Assembly (NCBI GenBank): GCA_017515945.1 | Contig: JAFWDX010000119.1 | Location: 1 to 5,982 of the forward strand | DNA length: 5,982 bases | Source of the DNA: Blautia sp. | GTDB lineage: Bacteria > Bacillota > Clostridia > Lachnospirales > Lachnospiraceae | Direction: 5' to 3' | Shown here: positions 1 to 5,849 of the stretch, piece after piece | How positions within the stretch are numbered: the stretch's first letter is position 1 | How the letters are laid out: each line of letters opens with the position of its first letter | Notes under the pieces: model-generated | Database searches by the model: none | What the model was told of the DNA's origin: nothing | The model's input: only the letters and a program-made list of their open reading frames with translations | Translations under genes and position numbers: made by a program

Positions 1-11
1 CCCCTGACCCA
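1..11 (-). repeat. 29-bp palindromic repeat, cut by window edge
   Basis: The first eleven bases match the end of the minus-orientation repeat unit (compare 100-110), with one change: TGACCCA replaces TGACTCA. The rest of the unit lies outside the window. It directly follows, in the direction of transcription, the duplicated gene tail at 1-46. Confidence 0.6.
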
Positions 12-46
12 CGAAACTGTATTTTCCTTTTAACATATGCGACGGT
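1..46 (-). pseudogene. Diverged duplicate of the 3' end of the alpha/beta-hydrolase gene
   Basis: Bases 1-46 align without gaps to 100-145, the last codons of the hydrolase gene, with 38 of 46 identical. All eight differences are transitions. In the same frame the copy reads TVAYVKRKIQFRGSG against TVTYIKEKVQSRESG in the intact gene. Upstream of base 46 on the minus strand the similarity stops and the 51-79 repeat follows after four bases. The simplest reading is a tandem duplication with a 99-bp period, carrying the gene tail and the repeats behind it. It has no start and makes no protein of its own. A remnant of a separate paralogous gene is the alternative. Confidence 0.65.
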
Positions 47-50
47 CCAA

Positions 51-110
51 TGAGTCACGGGGACAGGTTCCTTGACTCATTTGAGTCAAGGAATCTGTCC
101 CCCTGACTCA
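51..110. repeat. Inverted pair of 29-bp palindromic repeats
   Basis: Two complete 29-bp units lie back to back: 51-79 with GGGACAGGTTCC on the plus strand, and 82-110 with the reverse complement type core (GGAATCTGTCC), separated by TT. Both have TGAGTCA and TGACTCA ends. Together they can form one long hairpin of about 60 nt, besides the smaller hairpin of each unit. The second unit overlaps the hydrolase gene and encodes its last seven residues and its stop codon. The layout resembles bacterial REP/BIME elements; I do not know a published name for this family. Confidence 0.85.
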
Positions 111-823
111 CGAGACTGCACTTTCTCTTTAATATATGTGACGGTTTGCTCCTGCTGTTCTTCCCGGGAGATGCGAGATTCCCCGTCCCCCCTCTGCTCT
201 CCGTAATTGCCGAAATACGCATGGTTTCCGCCTTCTATGACATCTTCATAATATTGTTCAGGTGCATACTGTCGGCCATCCTTTATCTTGTCCATCGAAA
301 GGACGCCGTCCTCCGACCCATAGATTGAGAGCAGCATAAGATCATCGTCCAGTGCTTTTACCGGATAGGCTGCCAGCAGAATTGCTCCTTGCAGCAGACT
401 GCCGTGGGAGGCCGCATAATTTGCAGCCATCGCTCCGCCCAGGGAATGTCCGCCGACATACTTGTTTTTGTGATCATATTTTTCAAATACGGCTGTTGCC
501 TTATTCAGCCCAAAGAAGGCAAGTCTGAAGGGCATTTTCACCAGACAGACATCCATGCCCTTCCCCGCCAAACGATGCAAAAGCGGCGCATAAGCCACCT
601 CCTCCACCTTCGCACCCGGATAGAAGACAAGGAGATCCTCATCAGATGGGCCATCAAAAAACCAGCCTTGATCCGTCTTTGAAACAACTACCTCTTCGTC
701 CGTTTCCAATGCTGCAAGTGCAGACGGGTCTGCACGATAATACACACAGGTGTAACCATAAAAAACAAGAATCATCAAAGCTAACAGACACAATGGTATA
801 TACCACTTCCGTCGCTTTTTCAA
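86..823 (-). CDS. Membrane-anchored alpha/beta-hydrolase
   Basis: A 245-residue serine hydrolase of the alpha/beta fold; the substrate is unknown. Residues 1-7 are basic (MKKRRKW) and about 8-27 form a hydrophobic segment, so the enzyme is probably held on the outer face of the membrane by an uncleaved N-terminal anchor. FYPGAKV near residue 70 fits the oxyanion-hole strand. GHSLGG at 125-130 is the nucleophile elbow with Ser127. Asp172 in YGSEDG and His201 in GGNHAYFG complete a plausible triad. The start is TTG at 823-821, chosen because GGGAGGAG lies 6 nt upstream and no ATG fits the N-terminus. The last seven residues (ESGGQIP) and the TGA stop are read from an intergenic repeat unit (82-110), so the ancestral protein probably ended near residue 238. 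The gene follows the DUF3089 hydrolase on the same strand, with an array of six repeats between them. Fold and triad are secure; carboxylesterase or a related ester/peptide hydrolase is only an inference. Confidence 0.88.
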   Translation of the reverse strand: MKKRRKWYIPLCLLALMILVFYGYTCVYYRADPSALAALETDEEVVVSKTDQGWFFDGPSDEDLLVFYPGAKVEEVAYAPLLHRLAGKGMDVCLVKMPFRLAFFGLNKATAVFEKYDHKNKYVGGHSLGGAMAANYAASHGSLLQGAILLAAYPVKALDDDLMLLSIYGSEDGVLSMDKIKDGRQYAPEQYYEDVIEGGNHAYFGNYGEQRGDGESRISREEQQEQTVTYIKEKVQSRESGGQIP

Positions 824-829
824 AGTTAA

Positions 830-837
830 CTCCTCCC
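830..837 (-). promoter_or_regulatory. Ribosome binding site fixing a TTG start
   Basis: On the minus strand the bases read GGGAGGAG, then TTAACT, then TTG. This 6-nt spacing supports the TTG at 823-821 as the start of the small alpha/beta-hydrolase. A TATAAA-like string lies a little upstream at 842-847 but has no matching -35 hexamer. Confidence 0.8.
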
Positions 838-857
838 TCGCTTTATACTGACCCGAT

Positions 858-1043
858 TGAATCCAGGAGCCTGTCCCTGTGATTCACCCAGTGACTCGCG
901 GAACCTGATTCCCTGACTCATCAGTGAGTCACGGAACCTGTCCCTTCGACTCAGTGAGTCAAGGAACCTGTCCCTCTGACTCACTGAGTCGCGAAACCTG
1001 TCCCTCTGACTCATCGAGTCACGGAACCTGTCCCTCTGACTCA
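858..1043 (-). repeat. Head-to-tail array of six 29-bp palindromic repeats
   Basis: Six units, all in the same orientation: 858-886 (most degenerate), 892-920, 925-953, 955-983, 985-1013 and 1015-1043. The last four are separated by a single base each, giving a 30-bp period; the other gaps are 5 and 4 bases. The consensus has TGAGTCA and TGACTCA ends and core AGGAACCTGTCCCT. It fills almost all of the gap between the DUF3089 hydrolase and the small alpha/beta-hydrolase. The TGA that stops the DUF3089 gene is the first three bases of the first unit as read on the minus strand (1043-1041). Because the period is divisible by three, the array stays open in several frames and yields decapeptide-repeat ORFs that are not believable genes. 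Confidence 0.9.
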
Positions 1044-2915
1044 CGAAAACGCTTCAATTCTGGCCTCTGCATTTTCCTGCAGGTTCCTGTAGAAAAATGC
1101 CAGATTGTACATATGATAATCTCCCTGCGGAAAGAATCCATTGTCGGCGCCGTACAGCTCATCAAGGTTGTCGGCGTCTGTAATGATCAGCTTCCCGCTG
1201 TTGTCCAGATATGCCCCGCAGTATTCGGGAATTTCCTCGACAATTTCTCCATAAGTATTGACTGAAACAAAGCCAAGATTCTCTTCCTTTTCTGCCGGTG
1301 TTCCGTCTGTTTTCCAGTTCAGGGGATTGATGGAGAGCTCCTTTTCCGCCGGCTTTTCGGCCCGTTCATCGATCGCATTGTAGCTGACGATCACGCCGGT
1401 ATCCGTTTCGCCTTCGGCCATTTTCAGGTAAGGATGATCCGCGATAAAAGCTTCATCAACGGATGCACCTATCGCGTACGCAGCCACCAGCTTTTCGGAA
1501 AACGCCTCATCCTGGCCCACATCCGAGAGAAGTCTCAGCACCATATACGCTCCCTGCGAATATCCGAAGAGGACGACCGGACGGCCCTGATTCAGGTTAT
1601 TCCAATAATAATCCCATGCGTTTTTTACGTCCTCATATGCGATATCATTATAGACGGTCTGCTTCGAATCATCCGTGGTTCCGCCGATCAGATTTCCGGC
1701 ATCATCCATGTAGCATCCCAGGGTTGCCTGCTGATAATAAGGCGCATATACGTCGGCGAAATCGCTTACGATTCCTTTCTCCATGTTGAAGGTCTTCTCA
1801 AAACGGAGCGCCGTTCGCATATTGCTTATATCCTCGTTATCGGGTATCAGGCCATGCATATTTACGGTAGGCACGATCATAAAAACATCCGCATCGTGCG
1901 TGGGCGTCTCCGGCTTTGCGATCCATGAGTCGGTCAGCGCATAGTCCATGGGCCTGCTGATACGCTCCATATCATAAGTAAAAACTTCATGAATTTCCTG
2001 GTCATATCCGCTGTAAAATCCTTTTGGCATGCCCAGAACGATCCGGGCGCCGCGGTTATAGCTGATCAGCATCTGCTTCGCGGTTCTGTCGACGGAGATG
2101 CCTTCGATCTCGCCCTGCAGCGTGACATCGTCCAGGCTTCTTTCCAATATCACGGGGGCATAGCTTCTGTCGGGATTCACCTGACAGCGGTATATGTGGT
2201 CCGGTTCACCGAAATCCGCCGTTCCGTCATCGGCTGTGATGTACAGCCATCCGTCATAATACGCGATGCCCTGGATCCACTGCGGCGGCGCCTGCAGATG
2301 AATCTTGCCGATATATTCGCCGCTCTCCAGATCATAATTGTACAGATATCGTCCGCTCTCTCCTTCTGCCCAGGAACAAAGCCAGATGCATTTATTGTCG
2401 GAGTCTACCGCTATGCCCGACACTTCAGTCTGGCCGCTTTCCTCCGCGATCGGATACGTGCGCACAAGCTCCATTGTTTCCGCATCATAGACAGCGATCT
2501 GAATGTTGTCCGCGGCTCCGTCCATGAAATATTCGACGCCTGCATAGATCTCGCCATTATAAACGTCGATATCCCCGATGTGGTTTACCTCTGCCTCAAA
2601 TCCGCCAAGCGGGTCCTGCGCCTCCATGACCGGCTTCCAGTCCTTGCCATATTTGGTGAGGGTGGTGCTCCCGCTCACGTAATATGCATCCTCCGACCAT
2701 GCGATTCCCTGCCTTCCATCCACTTCGTGTGATGAATCCGGCTCATATGTGAAGCCCGGGAGAAGCAGATTCCCGTTCATCTCATAACGCCCCTCCTGCG
2801 TGACAGGGGCAAAGTCTGCCATCTGCTCCTCTGCCCGGACTGAACAGGATCCTGCCAGAAGGCATACGTTTAATAACGCACAACATGCGCGTGCTGCGAC
2901 CTTATTCTTTGTCAT
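1041..2915 (-). CDS. Secreted beta-propeller / DUF3089 alpha/beta-hydrolase fusion
   Basis: A 624-residue exported protein of two parts. Residues 1-30 form a Sec signal peptide: MTKNKVAARA, a hydrophobic stretch, then VRA before EEQ as a likely signal peptidase I site. The LLAGSC run resembles a lipobox only weakly. Residues about 31-315 have beta-propeller character, with repeated strand patterns such as IGDIDVYNGEIYAG, VSGIAVDSDNKCIW, IQGIAYYDGWLYIT and IEGISVDRTAKQ. Residues about 325-620 match DUF3089, an alpha/beta-hydrolase family: DADVFMIVPT, nucleophile elbow GYSQG with Ser453, NPLNW, and a C-terminal DYHMYNL with His601 as likely triad histidine. The acidic partner is less clear. The substrate is unknown; the propeller may bind a polymer or a partner. 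The same frame is open up to 3038, but I chose the ATG at 2915-2913 because it has AGAAGGAG 10 nt upstream and begins the signal peptide, while the extra 41 residues are translated repeat. The stop codon is contributed by a repeat unit. Confidence 0.88.
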   Translation of the reverse strand: MTKNKVAARACCALLNVCLLAGSCSVRAEEQMADFAPVTQEGRYEMNGNLLLPGFTYEPDSSHEVDGRQGIAWSEDAYYVSGSTTLTKYGKDWKPVMEAQDPLGGFEAEVNHIGDIDVYNGEIYAGVEYFMDGAADNIQIAVYDAETMELVRTYPIAEESGQTEVSGIAVDSDNKCIWLCSWAEGESGRYLYNYDLESGEYIGKIHLQAPPQWIQGIAYYDGWLYITADDGTADFGEPDHIYRCQVNPDRSYAPVILERSLDDVTLQGEIEGISVDRTAKQMLISYNRGARIVLGMPKGFYSGYDQEIHEVFTYDMERISRPMDYALTDSWIAKPETPTHDADVFMIVPTVNMHGLIPDNEDISNMRTALRFEKTFNMEKGIVSDFADVYAPYYQQATLGCYMDDAGNLIGGTTDDSKQTVYNDIAYEDVKNAWDYYWNNLNQGRPVVLFGYSQGAYMVLRLLSDVGQDEAFSEKLVAAYAIGASVDEAFIADHPYLKMAEGETDTGVIVSYNAIDERAEKPAEKELSINPLNWKTDGTPAEKEENLGFVSVNTYGEIVEEIPEYCGAYLDNSGKLIITDADNLDELYGADNGFFPQGDYHMYNLAFFYRNLQENAEARIEAFS

Positions 2916-2925
2916 TTTATATTTT

Positions 2926-2933
2926 CTCCTTCT
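2926..2933 (-). promoter_or_regulatory. Ribosome binding site deciding the DUF3089 gene start
   Basis: AGAAGGAG on the minus strand lies 10 nt before the ATG at 2915-2913. It decides against the longer in-frame start at 3038, which would have to read through a repeat unit before reaching the signal peptide. Confidence 0.8.
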
Positions 2934-2936
2934 GTA

Positions 2937-2965
2937 TGAGTCAGAGGGACAGGTTCCTTGACTCA
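2937..2965 (+). repeat. 29-bp palindromic repeat in the DUF3089 leader
   Basis: A perfect-length unit with TGAGTCA and TGACTCA ends and core AGGGACAGGTTCCT on the plus strand. It sits four bases upstream of the ribosome binding site of the DUF3089 gene, so it would lie in the mRNA leader if transcription starts further upstream. A hairpin here could affect initiation or protect the mRNA 5' end; this is inference. Confidence 0.88.
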
Positions 2966-2983
2966 TTGTTGTGTAACCGGACG

Positions 2984-3004
2984 GTCTGACAGGGTCAGGT
3001 TCTC
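2984..3004 (+). repeat. Degenerate remnant of the 29-bp repeat
   Basis: AGGGTCAGGTTC at 2991-3002 matches the unit core AGGGACAGGTTC in 11 of 12 bases, but the TGAGTCA ends are not recognisable. The surrounding stretch 2966-3040 also carries GGTCTGAC twice (2983-2990, 3027-3034), GGGTCAG and CTGACCC in inverted order (2992-2998, 3030-3036), and a tandem TTCTGTGA/TTCTGTGC at 3011-3026. No gene is supported here. Confidence 0.4.
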
Positions 3005-3040
3005 CAAGCATTCTGTGATTCTGTGCGGTCTGACCCATAA

Positions 3041-3169
3041 TGAGTCAGGGGGCAGGTCCAATGTCATTTAGTTAAGTCGTAACGATGCTCAAGAAACCTT
3101 GAGATCTCAATCTGCACAGAGGACACTGGGAGCTTAACTAGATGACATTGGGACAGGTCCCTTGACTCA
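3041..3169 (+). repeat. 29-bp palindromic repeat split by an inserted element
   Basis: The left part 3041-3059 begins TGAGTCAG and runs to GGCAGGTCC. The right part 3150-3169 begins GGGACAGGTCC and ends CTTGACTCA. Between them lies a 90-bp element. Removing the element and one copy of the shared GGGxCAGGTCC restores a unit of 28 bases, one short of the standard length. Because both the unit and the insert are symmetric, the whole stretch can fold into one long hairpin. The unit at 3170-3196 follows with no gap, in opposite orientation, making a third inverted pair. Confidence 0.82.
3060..3149. mobile_element. Putative 90-bp MITE-like element
   Basis: The element starts AATGTCATTTAGTTAAG (3060-3076) and ends CTTAACTAGATGACATT (3133-3149): 17-bp terminal inverted repeats with one mismatch. 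The flanks carry GGGGCAGGTCC (3049-3059) and GGGACAGGTCC (3150-3160), an 11-bp direct repeat with one mismatch, as expected for a target duplication. Inside are CTCAAG and CTTGAG around AAAC (3088-3103) and a perfect 12-bp palindrome TTGAGATCTCAA (3099-3110). It carries no ORF and would need a transposase in trans. A duplication of 11-12 bp is typical of the IS4 family, so an IS4-type parent is a reasonable guess. Caveat: the flanks are themselves palindromic, so the exact element ends are uncertain by about 2 bp. Confidence 0.65.
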
Positions 3170-3196
3170 TGAATCAAGGGACCGTCGCCAGGCTCA
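3170..3196 (-). repeat. Degenerate 29-bp palindromic repeat
   Basis: A decayed 27-bp unit beginning TGAATCAAGGGACC and ending AGGCTCA, in minus orientation directly behind the interrupted unit. Another end-like CGACTCA stands at 3201-3207 just before the next full unit. Confidence 0.55.
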
Positions 3197-3204
3197 TCCA
3201 CGAC

Positions 3205-4944
3205 TCATGAGTCAAGGGATCTGTCCCCCTGACTCACTGACTCATAATAATCCTCCAGCCTCGTCCTGGCTTTCTCATACACGCCTCGCAGTCCCGGATC
3301 GAACTGTGTCCCCATTCCCTCTATAATAATCGCATTTGCCTTCTCAAAATCGAAGGCTTCCTTATAGACACGCTTGCTCACAAGCGCGTCATAGACGTCC
3401 GCAATGGCCATGATCCTTGCCTCGACCGGGATCTGCTCACCGGCCAGCCTTTCCGGATAGCCCGAACCATCCCATCTTTCATGATGGTAGTGAGCGACAT
3501 TTTCCGCCACGACCTTGAAGGACTCGTCATCGGTATGGAGCAGAATCTCATGGATAACTCTGGCCCCTTCCGCGGCGTGCTGCTTCATCTTTTCAAATTC
3601 TTCGTCCGTAAATCTGCCCGGCTTTCTCAGGATACTGTCATCAACGGCGATCTTGCCCAGATCGTGCATGGGAGCCGCCTTGATCACATCTCTGCAGAAC
3701 TCTGCGAAGAGGAGAATCGATCCCTCCTTTCTGATCTCATCGATCAGGATGCGCACGCCTTCGCTGGTTCTCTTGATATGCCCGCCTGTGGAATTGTCCC
3801 TGCTCTCAACCATCATCGCAAGGCTCATGATCAGATTGTCATGCATCTCGACAATGTGCCTGGTCTTGGCGTTGACTTCCGACTGCAGTTTTTCATTATA
3901 CGTATCCAGCAGCCTGATGTATTTCCTGTTGGCCGTATCATCCGTAAAGGTGACAATATATCCATGTCTGCAGCCGCCGTCGTTGAGAAAATTGACGTTA
4001 ACGTTGTAGATCCTGTCATTTTCCTCATTTCCCGAAGGATCATGCATCGTAAATACGAAGGTATTATTTTCGGGATTTTCCTTGAAGCTGTCCAGATAAT
4101 GACGAATCTTCTTATCAGTGGGCATACGCTCCACACCATCGTCCACGGAAAGGCCGTTCAGCTCCGGCACCAGGCGTCTGGCAATGGAATTGCTGCCCAG
4201 GTATCTATAGCGAAAATCAAAGGAAACATACCCGATCGCCCTTTCCCGAACCATTGAGCCGATCACCGTTTCCGCGACGTCGTACAGATTCATTCTGACA
4301 GAAATCACCAGGTACATGATCTGGGCGAGCAGATAACCATGGGGCATAAAATCCATCCTTCTGTATATCCGCTTTCCCCAAAAATAGCTGAGCAGAACGA
4401 TCATGTAAGGGATCACCAGGAGCAGAATGATGGTCCGCGGAACCCGGCTTTTTTTGAACCACGACCAGCAGATGGCCAAAAATCCGGCAGCGAAGAACAG
4501 CACAACGACCGTATAATATGCGGTATGCATCCACCCGTATTCCCTGTTAAGCACAGAAACGCCATCGATGATCTCAAATGACATGCTCCTGTAAAAGCCC
4601 CCACCATAACCAATGGTCAAAGAGCCGGCAAATGTCACGCAGCACACTACAAAGAGCAGTACCCGGATCCCCCGCTTACAATTGATATGGCATAGATTGA
4701 AAATGCACAACAGGATAAAAAGCTGAAGGAATGTTCCTCCCAGGTACGTAATCTTCATGGCTGCAACAGCCTCATCCAAGCTCCGTGAGACACTGAACAT
4801 GAAATGCCCCAGACAGGCGATAGGAATAAATGTAAAGATCAGGCAGATATTCACATTAAAATGACTGTGCCAGCTGTAAATGTATAAGACAGAGCAAAAA
4901 AGTGAAGCCGCCACTACGCTACCATATAGTATAGGGATCAACAA
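3205..4944 (-). CDS. 7TM-PAS-HD-GYP membrane protein, likely c-di-GMP phosphodiesterase
   Basis: A 579-residue sensor-effector. Residues 1-220 hold about seven hydrophobic segments (near 3-24, 31-53, 66-84, 93-112, 140-162, 168-188, 200-218), like the 7TM input region found before many clostridial histidine kinases. About 228-340 look PAS-like, and about 340-372 may be coiled coil. The HD-GYP domain spans about 370-560, with SRDNSTGGH at 381-389, HDLGK with His427-Asp428, His456, and HHERWDGSGYP at 487-497. All expected metal and signature residues are present, so hydrolysis of cyclic di-GMP in the cytoplasm, controlled by an unknown membrane signal, is likely; another cyclic dinucleotide is possible. 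The start is one of two adjacent TTG codons. I list the outer one (4944-4942); the inner (4941-4939) sits 7 nt rather than 4 nt from AGGAGG and may be the true start. The last twelve residues (568-579, SQGDRSLDS at the end) are read from repeat sequence. Repeat pairs separate it from both neighbours. Confidence 0.9.
   Translation of the reverse strand: MLIPILYGSVVAASLFCSVLYIYSWHSHFNVNICLIFTFIPIACLGHFMFSVSRSLDEAVAAMKITYLGGTFLQLFILLCIFNLCHINCKRGIRVLLFVVCCVTFAGSLTIGYGGGFYRSMSFEIIDGVSVLNREYGWMHTAYYTVVVLFFAAGFLAICWSWFKKSRVPRTIILLLVIPYMIVLLSYFWGKRIYRRMDFMPHGYLLAQIMYLVISVRMNLYDVAETVIGSMVRERAIGYVSFDFRYRYLGSNSIARRLVPELNGLSVDDGVERMPTDKKIRHYLDSFKENPENNTFVFTMHDPSGNEENDRIYNVNVNFLNDGGCRHGYIVTFTDDTANRKYIRLLDTYNEKLQSEVNAKTRHIVEMHDNLIMSLAMMVESRDNSTGGHIKRTSEGVRILIDEIRKEGSILLFAEFCRDVIKAAPMHDLGKIAVDDSILRKPGRFTDEEFEKMKQHAAEGARVIHEILLHTDDESFKVVAENVAHYHHERWDGSGYPERLAGEQIPVEARIMAIADVYDALVSKRVYKEAFDFEKANAIIIEGMGTQFDPGLRGVYEKARTRLEDYYESVSQGDRSLDS
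3208..3236 (-). repeat. 29-bp palindromic repeat inside the HD-GYP coding sequence
   Basis: A full unit with TGAGTCA and TGACTCA ends and core AGGGATCTGTCCCC on the plus strand. It lies wholly within the HD-GYP reading frame and encodes most of its C-terminal tail. The TGA stop at 3207-3205 is in the adjoining TGAGTCG, itself an altered repeat end. A further TGAGTCA end (3238-3244) precedes it on the minus strand. Confidence 0.88.
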
Positions 4945-4946
4945 CC

Positions 4947-4955
4947 CACCTCCTT
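4947..4955 (-). promoter_or_regulatory. Strong ribosome binding site before paired TTG starts
   Basis: The minus strand reads AAGGAGGTG, an almost perfect anti-16S match, followed by GG and then TTGTTG. AGGAGG ends 4 nt before the first TTG and 7 nt before the second, which favours the second by spacing. Confidence 0.85.
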
Positions 4956-4968
4956 CCTTTCAATACAA

Positions 4969-5029
4969 TGAGTCAGAGGGACAGGTTCCTTGACTCATTA
5001 TGAGTCAAGGAACCTGTCCCCCTGACTCA
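4969..5029. repeat. Inverted pair of 29-bp palindromic repeats
   Basis: Unit 4969-4997 (plus orientation) and unit 5001-5029 (minus orientation) are separated by TTA. The two arms are reverse complements with a single mismatch, making a near-perfect 61-bp palindrome. It fills the short gap between the asparaginase stop (5034) and the HD-GYP ribosome binding site. It has the same arrangement as the pair at 51-110, with the CCTTGACTCA ends facing each other. No T-tract follows on either side, so it is not a standard intrinsic terminator, although such a stem could slow polymerase or block 3' exonucleases. Confidence 0.9.
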
Positions 5030-5033
5030 TTTC

Positions 5034-5849
5034 TCATTGTATCAAATCATACTGCACAGTGCGATAAAACAGCTCCCGTATCCTGTACGGATCATTGGTC
5101 TCCCCCAGCACCCACATCATCTTCGTCACGGCAGCTTCCAGGGTCATGTTATATGCTTCCAGAACAGGATACTGATCTTTCAGTTCCTTCCCCACCTGAT
5201 ATACACTCATGTCACTCCCTTCGTAAGGGACCTGGGTCATCATCAGAATCGACCGGCCGGATGACAGCCAGTTCCCCATTGCCTTTGCCAGAGCTCCCTC
5301 ACTGCCTCCCGGGAGACCGCCCATGCCAAATGACTGGCAGATCAGTGCCCGATATTCTTCGGCCTGCAGCCGATCCAAAACGACAGTATCCATGCCTGGT
5401 ATCAGCGTAAGGAGCAGGATCCTCGGCTCCAGCTTGTGATAAAATACCGGTTCGGCTCCATACATATACTGCTTCGGCGGAAGGTAACGGATGATCTTGC
5501 GGTTCCGGATCACCGCGGTCTCCGGATAATCCACACTCGCAAATGCATTATAACTCTTTGAGCGTTCCTTCCTCGCCCGGGTTCCCAGGATCACCTTCCC
5601 GTCAAATACAAGGCTCACATCATGGGAATCCGGATCCGCGGCGTACAGAAAGCTATGGATCAGATTTCGCTTTGCATCAGTATCGTTATTGGCCATGGAT
5701 TTCTGCGAGCCGGTTACAACGACCGGTTTCGGAGAATTCTGGATCAGATAGGAAAGGGCCGCAGTTGTGTAAGCCATCGTATCCGTTCCATGAGTCACCA
5801 CAAATCCGTCATATTCCCGGTAGCATTTTTCGATCGTACCGCTCCCCAT
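5034..5849 (-). pseudogene. ansA: Type I L-asparaginase, 5'-truncated
   Basis: A 271-residue open frame that is clearly the C-terminal four fifths of a cytoplasmic L-asparaginase, which hydrolyses asparagine to aspartate and ammonia. The second signature is intact: THGTDTM at 19-25 with catalytic Thr22 and Asp23, and the DTDAK lysine at 60. FGMGGLPGGSEGAL and TLEAAVTKMMWVLG are typical of the C-terminal domain. Family members have about 325-335 residues and begin with a TGGTIA-type motif carrying the first catalytic threonine; here those 60 or so residues are missing. Recognisable similarity starts near TIEKCYREYDGF, about residue 5. An in-frame TAA stands six codons before the ATG at 5849-5847, there is no ribosome binding site, and none of the three upstream frames encodes the lost part. 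I therefore infer a deletion and no asparaginase activity. Substitutions in the rest look mild, so the loss is probably recent, or a shortened protein is still made. Its stop lies 4 bp before a repeat pair. Confidence 0.78.

Noticed and set aside
858..1043. CRISPR array of 29-bp repeats
   Set aside because: Gaps are 1-5 bases, not unique spacers of about 30 bases, and no cas genes are present.
826..1044. 72-residue minus-strand ORF of decapeptide repeats
   Set aside because: It is the repeat array read in frame, starts with GTG overlapping the DUF3089 stop and has no ribosome binding site.
924..1265. 113-residue plus-strand ORF
   Set aside because: Its first part is translated repeat and the rest is antisense to the DUF3089 gene.
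1989..2732. 247-residue plus-strand ORF
   Set aside because: Antisense shadow of the DUF3089 gene with no family features or start signals.
2916..3038. N-terminal extension of the DUF3089 protein by 41 residues
   Set aside because: The extension is translated repeat and would bury the signal peptide; the ATG at 2915 has its own ribosome binding site.
4969..5029. Intrinsic terminator
   Set aside because: The stem is long but no T-tract follows on either strand, and the same sequence occurs within coding regions.
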